From Clostridium sp. Marseille-Q2269 (GTDB lineage Bacteria; Bacillota; Clostridia; Clostridiales; Clostridiaceae), in the NCBI RefSeq assembly GCF_943736985.1, contig NZ_CALSFS010000008.1, positions 81,383-145,382 of the forward strand: a DNA stretch of 64,000 nt, read 5' to 3'. Below are positions 47,769 through 57,231 of this stretch, piece by piece. Within the stretch, counting starts at the first letter, position 1. Every line of letters starts with the position of its first letter. Made by a program: the position numbers and the translations under genes. The notes beneath the pieces are model-generated. The model ran no database searches, was not told the origin of the DNA, and worked only from the letters and a program-made list of their open reading frames with translations.

Positions 47769-47797
47769 ATTATATTCGCTATATTTAAATATGTCAA
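47769..47797 (-). promoter_or_regulatory. yabE sigma-A promoter
   Basis: Minus strand TTGACA (47797-47792), 17 bases, TATAAT (47774-47769). GAGCAA and TTGCTC flank it as a 6-bp inverted repeat about 40 bp apart, which may be chance. Confidence 0.82.
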
Positions 47798-47975
47798 ATT
47801 TGCTCATGCTTTTAGTTAGTAATGCAGCCTTTGTGCATATTTTGTATATATAAATTATTATATAATTGCTTTTAAAATAAATAATGTCGGTGGAATATCT
47901 TAAAAATAAAATTGTTTATATGATATGGAAAACAAATAAATTATAGAAATATTTTCCATCCATTCACTGTTTATA

Positions 47976-48758
47976 TTATTTAACATCTATATGAAATAAA
48001 TCTTTTATATTAATTAATATTTGTGAAGTTACTTGTTCAGAACTTATTTCTTTTATTTCTGCTATTTTATCTATCATATATTCTATATATTCAGACCTAT
48101 TTCTTTTACCTCTTAATGGAACAGGAGCCATATATGGACAATCAGTTTCAACTAATATCCTATCCATTGGAATATTTTTTATAACTTCCAATATTTTTTT
48201 GGCGTTTTTAAAAGTTATTACTCCGGTAACCCCTATATAATATCCTAGATCCACACATTGCTTAGCAAATTCTACACTTCCAGAGAAACAATGAACTTCT
48301 CCTTTTACATTGGGGAATTGCTTTATAATATCTAATGTATCTTTATGTGCATCTCTATCATGTATAACTACAGGTAAATTTAATCTTTCTGCTAATTGCA
48401 TTTGATTTTTAAAAGCTGCTATTTGAATATTTCTTTCAGGATTTTCATCATAATAATAGTCCAATCCTATTTCTCCTATAGCTTTTACTTTTTTATGTTT
48501 TGATAGTATTTCTATTTCTTTTAAGGTTTCGATATTAATTTCTTCTGCATTTTCTGGATGCACTCCTACTGCTGCATAAAAGAAATCATATTTGTTGCTC
48601 AACTCTACTGATGTAATAGAAGTGTGCAGAGAAGACCCACAATTTAGAATCCCTAATATACCAAATTCCTTAAGTTCTTTTATAACCTCACTTCTATCTT
48701 CATCAAAAGCTTCGTCATCATAATGGGCATGAGCATCAAATATCCTATATTTTTTCAT
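47976..48758 (-). CDS. tatD: TatD-family metal-dependent DNase
   Basis: TIM-barrel hydrolase of 260 residues. Metal ligands are visible as FDAHAHYDD (HxH), GEIGLDYY, VIHDRDAHKD and VETDCPYMAP. It acts as 3'-5' exonuclease or deoxyribonuclease in relatives; physiological role uncertain. I place the start at 48758 after GGAGGCAATTCT; the frame is open to 48779. Same position as yabD in B. subtilis, between metS and yabE. Confidence 0.95.
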   Translation of the reverse strand: MKKYRIFDAHAHYDDEAFDEDRSEVIKELKEFGILGILNCGSSLHTSITSVELSNKYDFFYAAVGVHPENAEEINIETLKEIEILSKHKKVKAIGEIGLDYYYDENPERNIQIAAFKNQMQLAERLNLPVVIHDRDAHKDTLDIIKQFPNVKGEVHCFSGSVEFAKQCVDLGYYIGVTGVITFKNAKKILEVIKNIPMDRILVETDCPYMAPVPLRGKRNRSEYIEYMIDKIAEIKEISSEQVTSQILINIKDLFHIDVK

Positions 48759-48908
48759 AGAATTGCCTCCAAATCCCAATATTTTATTTTTTCTTTAAAC
48801 TTTATTAATATATTCTTAATAATTTTCTATTTTCTATATATTATAATTAAAATTTTTAAATTAGTCAAAACTAATCTTTTTATCAATTGAAATTTGCTGG
48901 AAAATAAA

Positions 48909-50414
48909 TTATATATTCCCTAATATAGGAGAAATAATTCCGATTATAGCTCCCAATAATCCTCCCAGCCACGTTATTGCTTTTAATTCTTTACTAGATA
49001 TTTCAAGTATTATTTCTTCTGCTAAATAAACATCAAATTCATTTATTCTATCTTCTACAATGCCAGATATATCAAGGATGGATATAACTTCTTCTGCTTG
49101 GTTCTCTATAAATTTATTATATACATTTTTCACCATATCGTAACTAGTGCTTAGTATCCCTTCTTCATTACCTTTACTTAACTCACATATAGGTGTTTTC
49201 ATAAAAGTTTCAACTATATTATTTATTAGATTATTAATCATATCTTTTAAATTTTGACTTTTTATAAAATTATCCAATATATTATTGATAATTTTATAAG
49301 GATCTATATTTATTTTTTGAATTATATCATTTAATGAACTCTTTTTTTCAATATGACTTTCTATTTTATCAACTATTCCCATAGTTATTTCCATAGATTT
49401 TAATTTTTGGGATAGTATATCTACTGTTTCTTCCATAATTTCAGTTCTATTATTCTGTGGTATATTTTCTATAATATCCTTCAAATCTGTATCCAAAATT
49501 TTATCTATGCTCTTATTTACCAATGATACAATTTCTTCTTTTGTTTCTTCTCTTCCTAAGTATTCTTCTAAAAATGCAACTACTTTATCTGACATAGAAT
49601 TAATATCTAAAAACATTGACATAAAAGAATTTACATTATTATTTATAACTTCTCTTAATACTTCTTTTAATTTTCTTATATTTTCTTCTTCCTTAAGTAT
49701 GTCATTTATGTAATTTGATAAGCTATCTTTTTTTCTATAAACATATACCTTTATGTTTGAACTAACATTTTTAGGTACTATACTTCCTATTTTTCTATTT
49801 AAGAAATCCTCATCATTTATATTTTCCACAATCAAACTTTTTAAAAGATAGTTAAAATTATCAGATTTTAAATATTCATCTGTATTAGCTATTAAGGTTG
49901 CTTTTATTTGTTTATATGTATGGCTACCAGTAATATGGTTCCCCCTAATACATAGTGTTTTATCTATTTTATTTTTTATAGCTTGCTTTATTCTGTCTAT
50001 ATTTTTCTCATTTCTTAAATTATTGATAGTTAATTTCTCTAAACTATTCTTTAAAGAATCTATAAAATACTCATATTTATATCCTAAAAATTCTTTAAAT
50101 TTATCCTCTAGAGTTTTTTTAGTTATTATTAAAGAATATACTTTTTGTCTTATCCAAACTTTAAGCCTGTTATTCATGTTTTCACTACACAAAGACTTTA
50201 TAATAATATCACTAGATAACAAATGTTCACCTATGGCATTACCAACACTTTTTGCTATTCTAGTTTTTTCTTTTGGAATAAGCCCTGGAGTAAAAGGAAC
50301 TTTTATACCAAATATCCTTTTTTCTTCATAGGGCCTAAATAACATCTTTATTGCTATCCAATTAGTAAGATATCCTATTACTCCACCTACTATTGATGCC
50401 ATTAAAAATTTCAT
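48909..50414 (-). CDS. DUF445 membrane protein, YheB-like
   Basis: The 501 residues start with a helix and the DUF445 signature GYLTNWIAIKMLFRPYEEK and PFTPGLIPKEK, and end with a hydrophobic helix (ITWLGGLLGAIIGIISPIL). The long middle is helical and polar. Members are of unknown function; the B. subtilis relative YheB/YheA group is linked to the cell envelope. It lies between metG and tatD, an insertion relative to B. subtilis order. Confidence 0.88.
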   Translation of the reverse strand: MKFLMASIVGGVIGYLTNWIAIKMLFRPYEEKRIFGIKVPFTPGLIPKEKTRIAKSVGNAIGEHLLSSDIIIKSLCSENMNNRLKVWIRQKVYSLIITKKTLEDKFKEFLGYKYEYFIDSLKNSLEKLTINNLRNEKNIDRIKQAIKNKIDKTLCIRGNHITGSHTYKQIKATLIANTDEYLKSDNFNYLLKSLIVENINDEDFLNRKIGSIVPKNVSSNIKVYVYRKKDSLSNYINDILKEEENIRKLKEVLREVINNNVNSFMSMFLDINSMSDKVVAFLEEYLGREETKEEIVSLVNKSIDKILDTDLKDIIENIPQNNRTEIMEETVDILSQKLKSMEITMGIVDKIESHIEKKSSLNDIIQKINIDPYKIINNILDNFIKSQNLKDMINNLINNIVETFMKTPICELSKGNEEGILSTSYDMVKNVYNKFIENQAEEVISILDISGIVEDRINEFDVYLAEEIILEISSKELKAITWLGGLLGAIIGIISPILGNI

Positions 50415-50507
50415 CTTCCAAACTCCTCACTTTAATATTTTGTATTAAATAATACAAATAAATTATAAATTTTAAATATATTAAATTCAATATATTATGT
50501 TAAAATA

Positions 50508-50541
50508 AAGCTGCTAACAAAATTACTTTTGTCAACAGCTT
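50508..50541 (-). terminator. metG terminator
   Basis: Stem AAGCTGCT / AGCAGCTT-like arms with inner ACAAAA/TTTTGT pairing, about 30 bp after the metG stop, with TTTATTTT following. Confidence 0.78.
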
Positions 50542-50572
50542 AAAACTTTTTTCCAACTAAAAATTTTTAATG

Positions 50573-52510
50573 CTATTTTACTATACTTCCTTCTTCAATG
50601 TCTCCAGCTATAGATGTTACAAACAATTGACTATCATCCTCTGTTGCAGCTGATAAAATCATACCTTGTGACAATTCTCCCCTTAATTTAACAGGTTTCA
50701 AGTTTGCAACTAATATTACCTTTTTCCCTATTAAATCTTCTGGTTTATAATGCTTAGCTATTCCTGAAACTATCTGTCTTTCTTCTCCACCTAAACTAAC
50801 TTTAAATTTAAGCAGTTTTTTAGCACCTTTTATAGCTTCACAATCTAAAACTTTAGCCACTCTTAAGTCTATTTTTTCAAAATCATCTATTGTTATTTCC
50901 TCTTTTATAGGAACTATATTTTTAGATTTATTTTGTTTTAATTGTTCTTCTTTAAGTTTGTTTAGTTCTTCTATTTTCTTATCAATATCTATTCTTGGGA
51001 ATATAACTTCTCCTTTTTTAACTTCAGTACCTACTTTAGTTCCGTTAAATTGACTTAAGCTATCCCAACTTAATACATGTGCATTTATCTGTTCATTTAT
51101 TTTCATACTTGTCTCTGGTATAAATGCTGATATACATACTGATATTATTCTTAAACTTTCTACTAAATTATATAGAACTGTACCTAATCTTTCTTTTTTA
51201 GACTCATCTTTTGCAAGAATCCATGGTGTTGTTTCATCTATATATTTATTAGCTCTCCCTATGAATTTCCATATTTCCTCTAAAGCCTCTGGAATTGTTA
51301 ATTTTTCCATGTTCTCTTCTACTTTTATTGGGGTTTCAAGAGCTAACTTTATTAGATCTTCATCTATTTCCTCTTTGAATTTTCCATCTGGTATTTTCCC
51401 ATGAAAATATTTTTCTATCATAGCCACTGTTCTAGACAATAAATTACCTAGATCATTGGCTAAATCTGAATTTATCTTCTTTATAAAAATTTCATTATTG
51501 AACATTCCATCTGCTCCAAAAGGTATTTCACGAAGAAGATAATATCTTACAGGATCTGCGCCAAAATTATTTACCAAAACTACTGGATCCACTACATTAC
51601 CCTTAGATTTTGACATTTTTCCGCCATCTACCAAAAGCCATCCATGACCAAATACTTGTTTTGGAAGAGGTATATCCAATGCCATAAGCATAATTGGCCA
51701 ATATATAGTATGAAATCTTAATATATCTTTTCCTACTAAATGAACATCTGCTGGCCAGTATTTTTTATATAGTTCATCATTTTCTGTATTATATCCCAAT
51801 GCTGTTATATAATTTGCAAGTGCATCTATCCATACATATATTACATGTTTTTCATCAAATGTTACTGGTATGCCCCAATCAAAAGTTGTTCTAGATACAC
51901 ATAAATCTTGAAGACCAGGCTTTAAAAAATTATTTATCATTTCATTTTTTCTTGATTCTGGTTGTATAAATTCTGGATGAGATTCTATATGTTCTATAAG
52001 TTTAAGAGCATATTTTGACATCTTAAAGAAATAAGCTTCTTCTTTTGCTTTTTCTACAGTTCTACCACAATCTGGGCATTTTCCATCTTCTAATTGAGTT
52101 TCCGTCCAAAAAGATTCACAAGGCGTACAATACCATCCCTCATATTGGCTTTTATATATATCTCCCTTGTCATACAATGTTTTGAATATCTTTTGAACTA
52201 ACTCAACATGATAATCATCTGTAGTTCTTATAAATTTATCATAATCTATATTCATTATTTTCCATAAATCTTTTATTCCTGCTACTATTTCATCTACATA
52301 TGCTTTTGGTGTAACCCCTTTAGCTTCTGCCAATCTTTGTATTTTTTGTCCGTGTTCATCTGTTCCTGTTAAAAACATTACATCATAACCGGTAAGTCTT
52401 TTAAATCTAGCCAAAGTATCTGCAGCTACTGTTGTATAAGTATTTCCTATATGAAGTTTAGCTGATGGATAATATATAGGCGTTGTTACATAATAAGTTC
52501 CTTTTGACAT
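50573..52510 (-). CDS. metG: methionyl-tRNA synthetase
   Basis: Class I synthetase of 645 residues. HIGH-type HIGNTYT is near 21-27, a zinc-binding insertion has CTPCE and CPDCG, KMSKS is in [13 protein letters not shown], and a C-terminal Trbp111-like tRNA-binding domain (about 540-645, FEKIDLRVAKVLDCE) provides dimerisation. The ATG follows TAAGGAGGATTAATA. Expression is governed by a methionine-type T-box leader upstream. Confidence 0.97.
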   Translation of the reverse strand: MSKGTYYVTTPIYYPSAKLHIGNTYTTVAADTLARFKRLTGYDVMFLTGTDEHGQKIQRLAEAKGVTPKAYVDEIVAGIKDLWKIMNIDYDKFIRTTDDYHVELVQKIFKTLYDKGDIYKSQYEGWYCTPCESFWTETQLEDGKCPDCGRTVEKAKEEAYFFKMSKYALKLIEHIESHPEFIQPESRKNEMINNFLKPGLQDLCVSRTTFDWGIPVTFDEKHVIYVWIDALANYITALGYNTENDELYKKYWPADVHLVGKDILRFHTIYWPIMLMALDIPLPKQVFGHGWLLVDGGKMSKSKGNVVDPVVLVNNFGADPVRYYLLREIPFGADGMFNNEIFIKKINSDLANDLGNLLSRTVAMIEKYFHGKIPDGKFKEEIDEDLIKLALETPIKVEENMEKLTIPEALEEIWKFIGRANKYIDETTPWILAKDESKKERLGTVLYNLVESLRIISVCISAFIPETSMKINEQINAHVLSWDSLSQFNGTKVGTEVKKGEVIFPRIDIDKKIEELNKLKEEQLKQNKSKNIVPIKEEITIDDFEKIDLRVAKVLDCEAIKGAKKLLKFKVSLGGEERQIVSGIAKHYKPEDLIGKKVILVANLKPVKLRGELSQGMILSAATEDDSQLFVTSIAGDIEEGSIVK

Positions 52511-52543
52511 TATTAATCCTCCTTAATTTTTGTAATATAAAAA

Positions 52544-52800
52544 CCTCTATATAAAACTTTTAGTTCTATATAGAGGCGTAAATTTCGCTGTACCACTCTA
52601 ATTCACTTTTACTTCGCAATAAAAGCCTTAATAAGTGACTTAAATATATTAATTATCACTTTACAATATAACGGTTGTTACCGTGTTCTCCTACTACAAT
52701 TCAAAGAACCTGCTCTGGAGCCATCTTCATAAGCTTCTATATAATCGGCTTTCACCTTACCCGACTCTCTTTATATATCTTCACTTATTACTCTTTCCTT
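52544..52800 (-). ncRNA. T-box leader of metG
   Basis: Minus-strand leader with AGAGTGGTACAGCGAAA (T-box element, about 52599-52583), then a terminator stem CCTCTATATA / TATATAGAGG and T-run (52575-52540). Upstream stem I has AGAGAGTCGGG, GGTGAAAGCC and GAAGATGGCTCC, in which ATG (52724-52722) is the likely methionine specifier. Confidence 0.92.
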
Positions 52801-52810
52801 CATAGCTTTT

Positions 52811-52836
52811 AGTATTTAGTATTTAGTATTTAGTAT
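52811..52836. repeat. tandem AGTATTT heptamer
   Basis: Three perfect copies of AGTATTT and a partial fourth (AGTAT) lie between the metG promoter and the T-box, that is, at the 5' end of the leader transcript. Confidence 0.9.
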
Positions 52837-52837
52837 A

Positions 52838-52866
52838 ATGATATTGTAAAAATAAATTTCTGTCAA
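52838..52866 (-). promoter_or_regulatory. metG sigma-A promoter
   Basis: Minus strand TTGACA (52866-52861), 17 bases, TATCAT (52843-52838). Transcription would start inside or next to the heptamer repeat. Confidence 0.65.
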
Positions 52867-52905
52867 TATATTCATTACATATTATTCTTTCTATAATACA
52901 TAAAA

Positions 52906-53340
52906 TTATTCTAATAAATCCATAATTTCTTCTATAATTTTTATAGATTTATATAACCTTTCTTTTTCACTTGAAGATAGATTAATTATTTTTTCTTCTA
53001 CTGTATCTACCTTCTCTTTTATTTCTTTATGTATTAAATTTATACCTTGTGCTGTTAATCCATAAAAAGTATTTCTTCTATCCTTTTCATCAACTTCTCT
53101 ATAAACTAATCCTTCTTCCATCATCCTAGTTAACATTATACATAAACTAGATGTGGACACATTTATATATGTACTTAATTTTTTTAATGATATTTTACTA
53201 TTTTTATTTAAAATAAACAATGTTATGAATTGCTGTTCTGTTAATTTTAATGAAATATTTGAATTTAAATATGCTTTCGTTTCTTTTTTCATATTAATCA
53301 TAAATTCTATAAGTTCTTTTGATAATTGTGTACTATCCAT
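52906..53340 (-). CDS. MarR-family transcriptional regulator
   Basis: 144 residues with a winged helix (about 45-100: ISLKKLSTYINVSTSSLCIMLTRM, then a beta wing with DEKDRRNTFYGLT). Dimerisation helices lie at both ends. The ATG follows AAAGAGGATAGAA. It lies 28 bp downstream of the uracil-DNA glycosylase gene on the same strand and opposite to the MATE transporter just beyond; MarR proteins often control adjacent efflux genes, so the MATE gene is a candidate target. Confidence 0.88.
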   Translation of the reverse strand: MDSTQLSKELIEFMINMKKETKAYLNSNISLKLTEQQFITLFILNKNSKISLKKLSTYINVSTSSLCIMLTRMMEEGLVYREVDEKDRRNTFYGLTAQGINLIHKEIKEKVDTVEEKIINLSSSEKERLYKSIKIIEEIMDLLE

Positions 53341-53368
53341 TTCTATCCTCTTTCATTTTATATTAACT

Positions 53369-53941
53369 TTAGATTGTATTGTTTTCAATCAGCTCATTAT
53401 ATTTTAATTTAACAGATTTTAAATCCTGCCAAAATAAATTTTTCTTAGATTCATCTCTAAATAAAGCTGCTGGATGGAAAGTCCCCATGATATAATAACC
53501 TTTTTTTTCTATCCACTTCCCTCTATCTCTTGTTATTCTAAATTGTTCTCCCATAATATACTTTAAAGAAGTACCTCCCAAGCACACTATAATTTTCGGT
53601 TTTACTAATGCTACCTGATTTCTTAGATATTGCAGACAAGCTTTTGCTTCTTCTTCTTTAGGTGTTCTATTGTTTTCAGGCCTGCATTTACAAACATTAC
53701 ATATATAATAATGTTCCTCTCTTTTAAGATCTAATGCTAATAATGCTTTGGTAAGTAATTGACCTGCTTTTCCCACAAATGGTATTCCTGTTCTATCCTC
53801 GTCTGCACCCGGAGCTTCTCCTATAAAAATAATAGGTGCATTTATATTTCCATCTCCAAACACCATATTAGTTTTATTTTTAACTAAAGGGCATTTATTA
53901 CAATCAATACATTCATTATATAATTGAGACCACTTTAGCAT
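53369..53941 (-). CDS. family 4 uracil-DNA glycosylase, [4Fe-4S]
   Basis: Removes uracil from DNA in base-excision repair. The 190 residues have the family 4 loop GEAPGADEDRTGIPFVGKAG (41-60) and cluster cysteines at C14, C17, C86 and C102, the pattern of Thermotoga UDGa, plus a catalytic-site GTFHPAAL near the C-terminus. I chose the ATG at 53941 after AGAGGTGAAAAC; the frame extends to 53965. Divergent from the MATE transporter. Confidence 0.93.
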   Translation of the reverse strand: MLKWSQLYNECIDCNKCPLVKNKTNMVFGDGNINAPIIFIGEAPGADEDRTGIPFVGKAGQLLTKALLALDLKREEHYYICNVCKCRPENNRTPKEEEAKACLQYLRNQVALVKPKIIVCLGGTSLKYIMGEQFRITRDRGKWIEKKGYYIMGTFHPAALFRDESKKNLFWQDLKSVKLKYNELIENNTI

Positions 53942-54077
53942 GTTTTCACCTCTATTTCTATACATTAATGCTTCACCTTAATTTTAACATACAAATATAT
54001 GTTTATTAACTATATTGCTTTATTTTATGGTATAAGTTAATATTAAGTTGCTAATATTTTGGAGTGGGGGAATTCTA

Positions 54078-55442
54078 TTGAAAATTGATAAAGAAAACAT
54101 AAAAGTTGTATTGTCTTTAGCTCTTCCTGCAGTAGGAGAAATGACTTTATATATGATGATATGGGTTCTTGACACTATGATGGTTGGACAATACGGAGGA
54201 CAAATTGCTGTAAGTACTGTAGGACTAAGTTCCGAAATAATATATACTTTTACAAATATATTTATAACTGTTGGCCTATCTATTGCTATAACCTCTGTAA
54301 TAGCTCGAGCCTATGGGAGTAAAGATTTACATTTGGCTGAAGAATATGCATCTGTTGGATTATTTATAGGAATATTCATATCCTTTTTTATTTCCATTAT
54401 ATTATTTAGTTTTCCTAAGGCTATTCTTAGTCTTGCAGGCTCTAAAGAAAACGTATTAGTAAATGGAACCATATATATGAAAATAGTTGCTCTAGGAATA
54501 TTTTTTAGTATGTTAACTAGCTTAATGAATTCCATAGTTAGAGGATATGGTAATACTAAAACTCCTTTATTTATATCTGTGTTAATAAACATAGTAAATT
54601 TAACATTAGACTATGGACTCATATTTGGGAAATTGGGATTTCCTGAATTGGGAATAACAGGTGCTGCCATAGCAACATCTATAGCAAATGTATCTGGTTT
54701 TCTATTTGGACTATACTATTTATTTACTAAATCTAAAATTAAGCCTAATATAAAATACATTAAAAAGATTGATATAAATCGTTTAAAATACTTAATAAGA
54801 TTATCTATTCCTTCATCAATGCAAGAAGCCTCATTAAATTTAAGTAGATTGATTAATACATTTATGATAATGCATTTAGGGACTGTAGCCTTTGCAGCCA
54901 ATCAAATAACAGTCACCGTAGAATCTATATCTTTTATGCCTGGTTGGGGTTTTGCTGTAGCAGCTACTACATTAACAGGTCATAAAATTGGTGAAAAAAA
55001 TATTGAAAAAGCCAAAGAATATTCCTATACCTGCGCCTGGCTGGGGATTTTAATAATGGGAATAATAGGCCTACTTTTTCTTATATTTCCAACCTCTATA
55101 ATAAAGCTATTTATAACAAATTCTGAAACAGAGGTTATAAAATTAGGAAGTATTTGTCTTATGATAGCTTGCTTGGAACAAGTTCCCATGGCAATATCAA
55201 TGATACTTGGTGGATCTTTAAAAGGTCTTGGAGATACTAAAACTCCATTTATAGTTTCCTTTATTTCTGGTTGGCTTCTTAGACTTCCTCTAATGTTTTA
55301 CTTTATATATATAGTTAAATCTTCAGTAACCTATGTTTGGTGGATCACAGCCATTCAATGGATATTTGAAGCTGTATGCTTAACTATATTATTTGGGAAA
55401 AAATTCAATAACAGATTACATCTTAATAAAAAAACGCTCTAA
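54078..55442 (+). CDS. MATE-family efflux transporter
   Basis: 454 residues with about 12 hydrophobic segments. The start LALPAVGEMTLYMMIWVLDTMMVGQYGG and the central repeat GFAVAATTLTGHKIGEKN are typical of MATE pumps, which export drugs or metabolites driven by sodium or proton gradients. The start is a TTG at 54078, with GGAGTGGGGG eight bases upstream; the frame is open to 54048. It is monocistronic. Confidence 0.91.
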   Translation: MKIDKENIKVVLSLALPAVGEMTLYMMIWVLDTMMVGQYGGQIAVSTVGLSSEIIYTFTNIFITVGLSIAITSVIARAYGSKDLHLAEEYASVGLFIGIFISFFISIILFSFPKAILSLAGSKENVLVNGTIYMKIVALGIFFSMLTSLMNSIVRGYGNTKTPLFISVLINIVNLTLDYGLIFGKLGFPELGITGAAIATSIANVSGFLFGLYYLFTKSKIKPNIKYIKKIDINRLKYLIRLSIPSSMQEASLNLSRLINTFMIMHLGTVAFAANQITVTVESISFMPGWGFAVAATTLTGHKIGEKNIEKAKEYSYTCAWLGILIMGIIGLLFLIFPTSIIKLFITNSETEVIKLGSICLMIACLEQVPMAISMILGGSLKGLGDTKTPFIVSFISGWLLRLPLMFYFIYIVKSSVTYVWWITAIQWIFEAVCLTILFGKKFNNRLHLNKKTL

Positions 55443-55458
55443 TTATTGGAGCGTTTTT
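55430..55458. terminator. bidirectional terminator between MATE gene and spmB
   Basis: Stem AAAAACGCTC / GAGCGTTTTT with a nine-base loop, flanked by A and T runs, serving the convergent genes. It overlaps the end of both. Confidence 0.93.
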
Positions 55459-55982
55459 TATAACATTATATTAGTAACTAATATAGCCATTATTATAGCT
55501 ACCATATCTGCAAATATAGCAGCCCATAATGTATGTCTTATTTTTTTTATACCAACAGCCCCAAAATAAACTGTTATTGTATAAAAAATAGTTTCTGTAG
55601 ATCCCATTATAATAGATGCCATTTTTCCTATATTGCTATCTGGTCCAAACTGTTTTAATATATCTGCAAATACCCCTAGAGCACCGCTTCCTGATAAAGG
55701 TTTTATTAAAACTAGCGGTACCAATTCTCCTGGTAATCCTATCAAATTTGATACCGGTCTTAAAATACTTATTAAACAATCCAATGCTTTGGATTCCCTA
55801 AATACAGCTATAGCCACCATCATGGCAAGAAGATATGGAAATATTCTAATACATATATTTACTCCGTCTTTAGCGCCCTCAACAAAACATTCGTATACTT
55901 TTACTTTTTTACTCATTCCATAGGCTATTATTAAAAGTATAATAATAGGAATTATGGCTTTAATTATATAATTCATAAGCAT
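55458..55982 (-). CDS. spmB: spore maturation protein B
   Basis: 174-residue membrane protein with several helices and the motif PLSGSGALGVFADILK typical of SpmB (nucleoside-recognition/Gate domain). With SpmA it is needed for full dehydration of the spore core and heat resistance in B. subtilis and C. perfringens. It starts 6 bp after the spmA stop, so the two form an operon. The ATG follows AGGAGGATGCTT. Confidence 0.94.
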   Translation of the reverse strand: MLMNYIIKAIIPIIILLIIAYGMSKKVKVYECFVEGAKDGVNICIRIFPYLLAMMVAIAVFRESKALDCLISILRPVSNLIGLPGELVPLVLIKPLSGSGALGVFADILKQFGPDSNIGKMASIIMGSTETIFYTITVYFGAVGIKKIRHTLWAAIFADMVAIIMAILVTNIML

Positions 55983-55988
55983 CCTCCT

Positions 55989-56564
55989 TTAAAAATACTT
56001 CTGTAACATTTTGCAAAAAACTACTCCGCAAAAGGCTGCTGTAGATGTAACTATTATAGCTGGTATTATTATTTCTCCTGGATTTTTAGAACCCATAGCT
56101 GCCCTTATAGATATAACCGTTGTGGGCACTAACTGTATACAAGCAGCATTTAATACTAAAAACAATGCCATATCATTACTAGCTTCATCTTCTCTTATAT
56201 TTAATCTTTTCAGCTCTTTCATAGCTTTTATTCCAAAAGGAGTTGCTGCATTAGAAAGCCCCATCATATTGGCTGTCAAATTCATTGTTATAGATCCTAA
56301 TGCTTTATTATCATTCTTACTATCTTTAAATATAATTTTTAAAATTGGCTTTATGCATTTAGCTATTTTATCTGTTAAACCACTTTCTTCTGCTATTTTC
56401 ATAATTCCACACCATAAACTCATAACCCCTACCAATCCTATAACTAGTTTTACAGTTGAATTTGTACATTCTATTATAGACTTTGATAGTAGTTCTCCAT
56501 TACCTGAAAACACTCCAAAAATTACTCCCACTAAAAATATAATTCCCCATATAATATTTACCAT
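55989..56564 (-). CDS. spmA: spore maturation protein A
   Basis: 191-residue membrane protein starting MVNIIWGIIFLVGVIFGVFSG, with NMMGLSNAATPFGIKAMKEL, the SpmA signature. Acts with SpmB in spore core dehydration. The ATG follows AAAGGAGGTACT. The upstream region is AT-rich; a sigma-E-like CATATACAT is present but a matching minus 35 is not clear. Confidence 0.95.
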   Translation of the reverse strand: MVNIIWGIIFLVGVIFGVFSGNGELLSKSIIECTNSTVKLVIGLVGVMSLWCGIMKIAEESGLTDKIAKCIKPILKIIFKDSKNDNKALGSITMNLTANMMGLSNAATPFGIKAMKELKRLNIREDEASNDMALFLVLNAACIQLVPTTVISIRAAMGSKNPGEIIIPAIIVTSTAAFCGVVFCKMLQKYF

Positions 56565-56659
56565 AGTACCTCCTTTTTAAAACAAAAATATATTTAATGT
56601 ATATGATATATTTCTTTAAATAATAATTGTTTTGGTATATGATTAAATTATTAAATTAA

Positions 56660-56688
56660 TTGAAATCATTATATTATAGTGATATTAT
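56660..56688 (+). promoter_or_regulatory. promoter of the zinc-ribbon gene
   Basis: TTGAAA (56660-56665), 17 bases, TATTAT (56683-56688), about 45 bp before the ATG. Confidence 0.6.
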
Positions 56689-56734
56689 ATTTTTTAAATA
56701 TTTATATTAACAAAAACAAATTAGGAGGCTTTTA

Positions 56735-56977
56735 ATGACTATACGAGAAATTATGAAATATATAGAAAGTGAATTTTCTATTATAAATAAAACACCTTGT
56801 GATATATGCGGAAGTAATTACTTAACTAAAGAATTATCTATTAATTTACTAGAATCTGTACCTTATGATGTTTGTGATTGTATTTGCTCTAAATGTGGGC
56901 ACCATAAGACTTTCAAATTTTATGCTCCATTTATAGATAAATCTAAAGAAGAAAATTATTTAAAAATAATAAATTAA
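56735..56977 (+). CDS. small zinc-ribbon-like hypothetical protein
   Basis: 80 residues with two C-x2-C pairs (CDICG near 22-26 and CSKCG near 50-54) separated by about 25 residues, a plausible zinc ribbon; two further cysteines (near 47 and 49) precede the second pair. No family recognised. The ATG follows TTAGGAGGCTTTTA. It is monocistronic, between its own promoter and a strong terminator. It may bind nucleic acid or act as a small chaperone; not determinable. Confidence 0.75.
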   Translation: MTIREIMKYIESEFSIINKTPCDICGSNYLTKELSINLLESVPYDVCDCICSKCGHHKTFKFYAPFIDKSKEENYLKIIN

Positions 56978-56997
56978 ATAATTGAAAGTAACAGCAA

Positions 56998-57033
56998 CTA
57001 ACCATTATATTGCCTGGGCAATATAATGGTTAG
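56998..57033 (+). terminator. terminator of the zinc-ribbon gene
   Basis: Perfect 17-bp inverted repeat (CTAACCATTATATTGCC with its complement) with a two-base centre, then TCTTATTT. Confidence 0.85.
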
Positions 57034-57105
57034 TCTTATTTAATAAATATCACTAATATAATAGCTTATAATTATACTATCTTTTCAGCTGATTTAAAAA
57101 TAAAT

Positions 57106-57156
57106 AAAAGCTATGAAATTAAGGTTTTATAAATACCCCCTATTTCATAGCCTTTT
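57106..57156 (-). terminator. terminator of the polysaccharide deacetylase gene
   Basis: Stem GGCTATGAAAT / ATTTCATAGC(T) with a long loop, followed on the minus strand by TTTTATTTATTTTT. Confidence 0.72.
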
Positions 57157-57231
57157 ATATTTAAAAATAAATTTAACTAATCATATAGTTTTATATATTA
57201 ATCTATTGAAATACTTACTAAAACCCAAATA

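Noticed and set aside
47736-47870. Possible c-di-AMP (ydaO-type) riboswitch before yabE, and likewise before the NlpC/P60 gene
   Set aside because: Such genes are common targets, but I could not find the conserved core; both leaders are too short.
56011-56580. 189-codon open frame on the plus strand
   Set aside because: It is antisense to spmA along its whole length; the minus-strand product is a clear SpmA and the antisense frame has no ribosome site.
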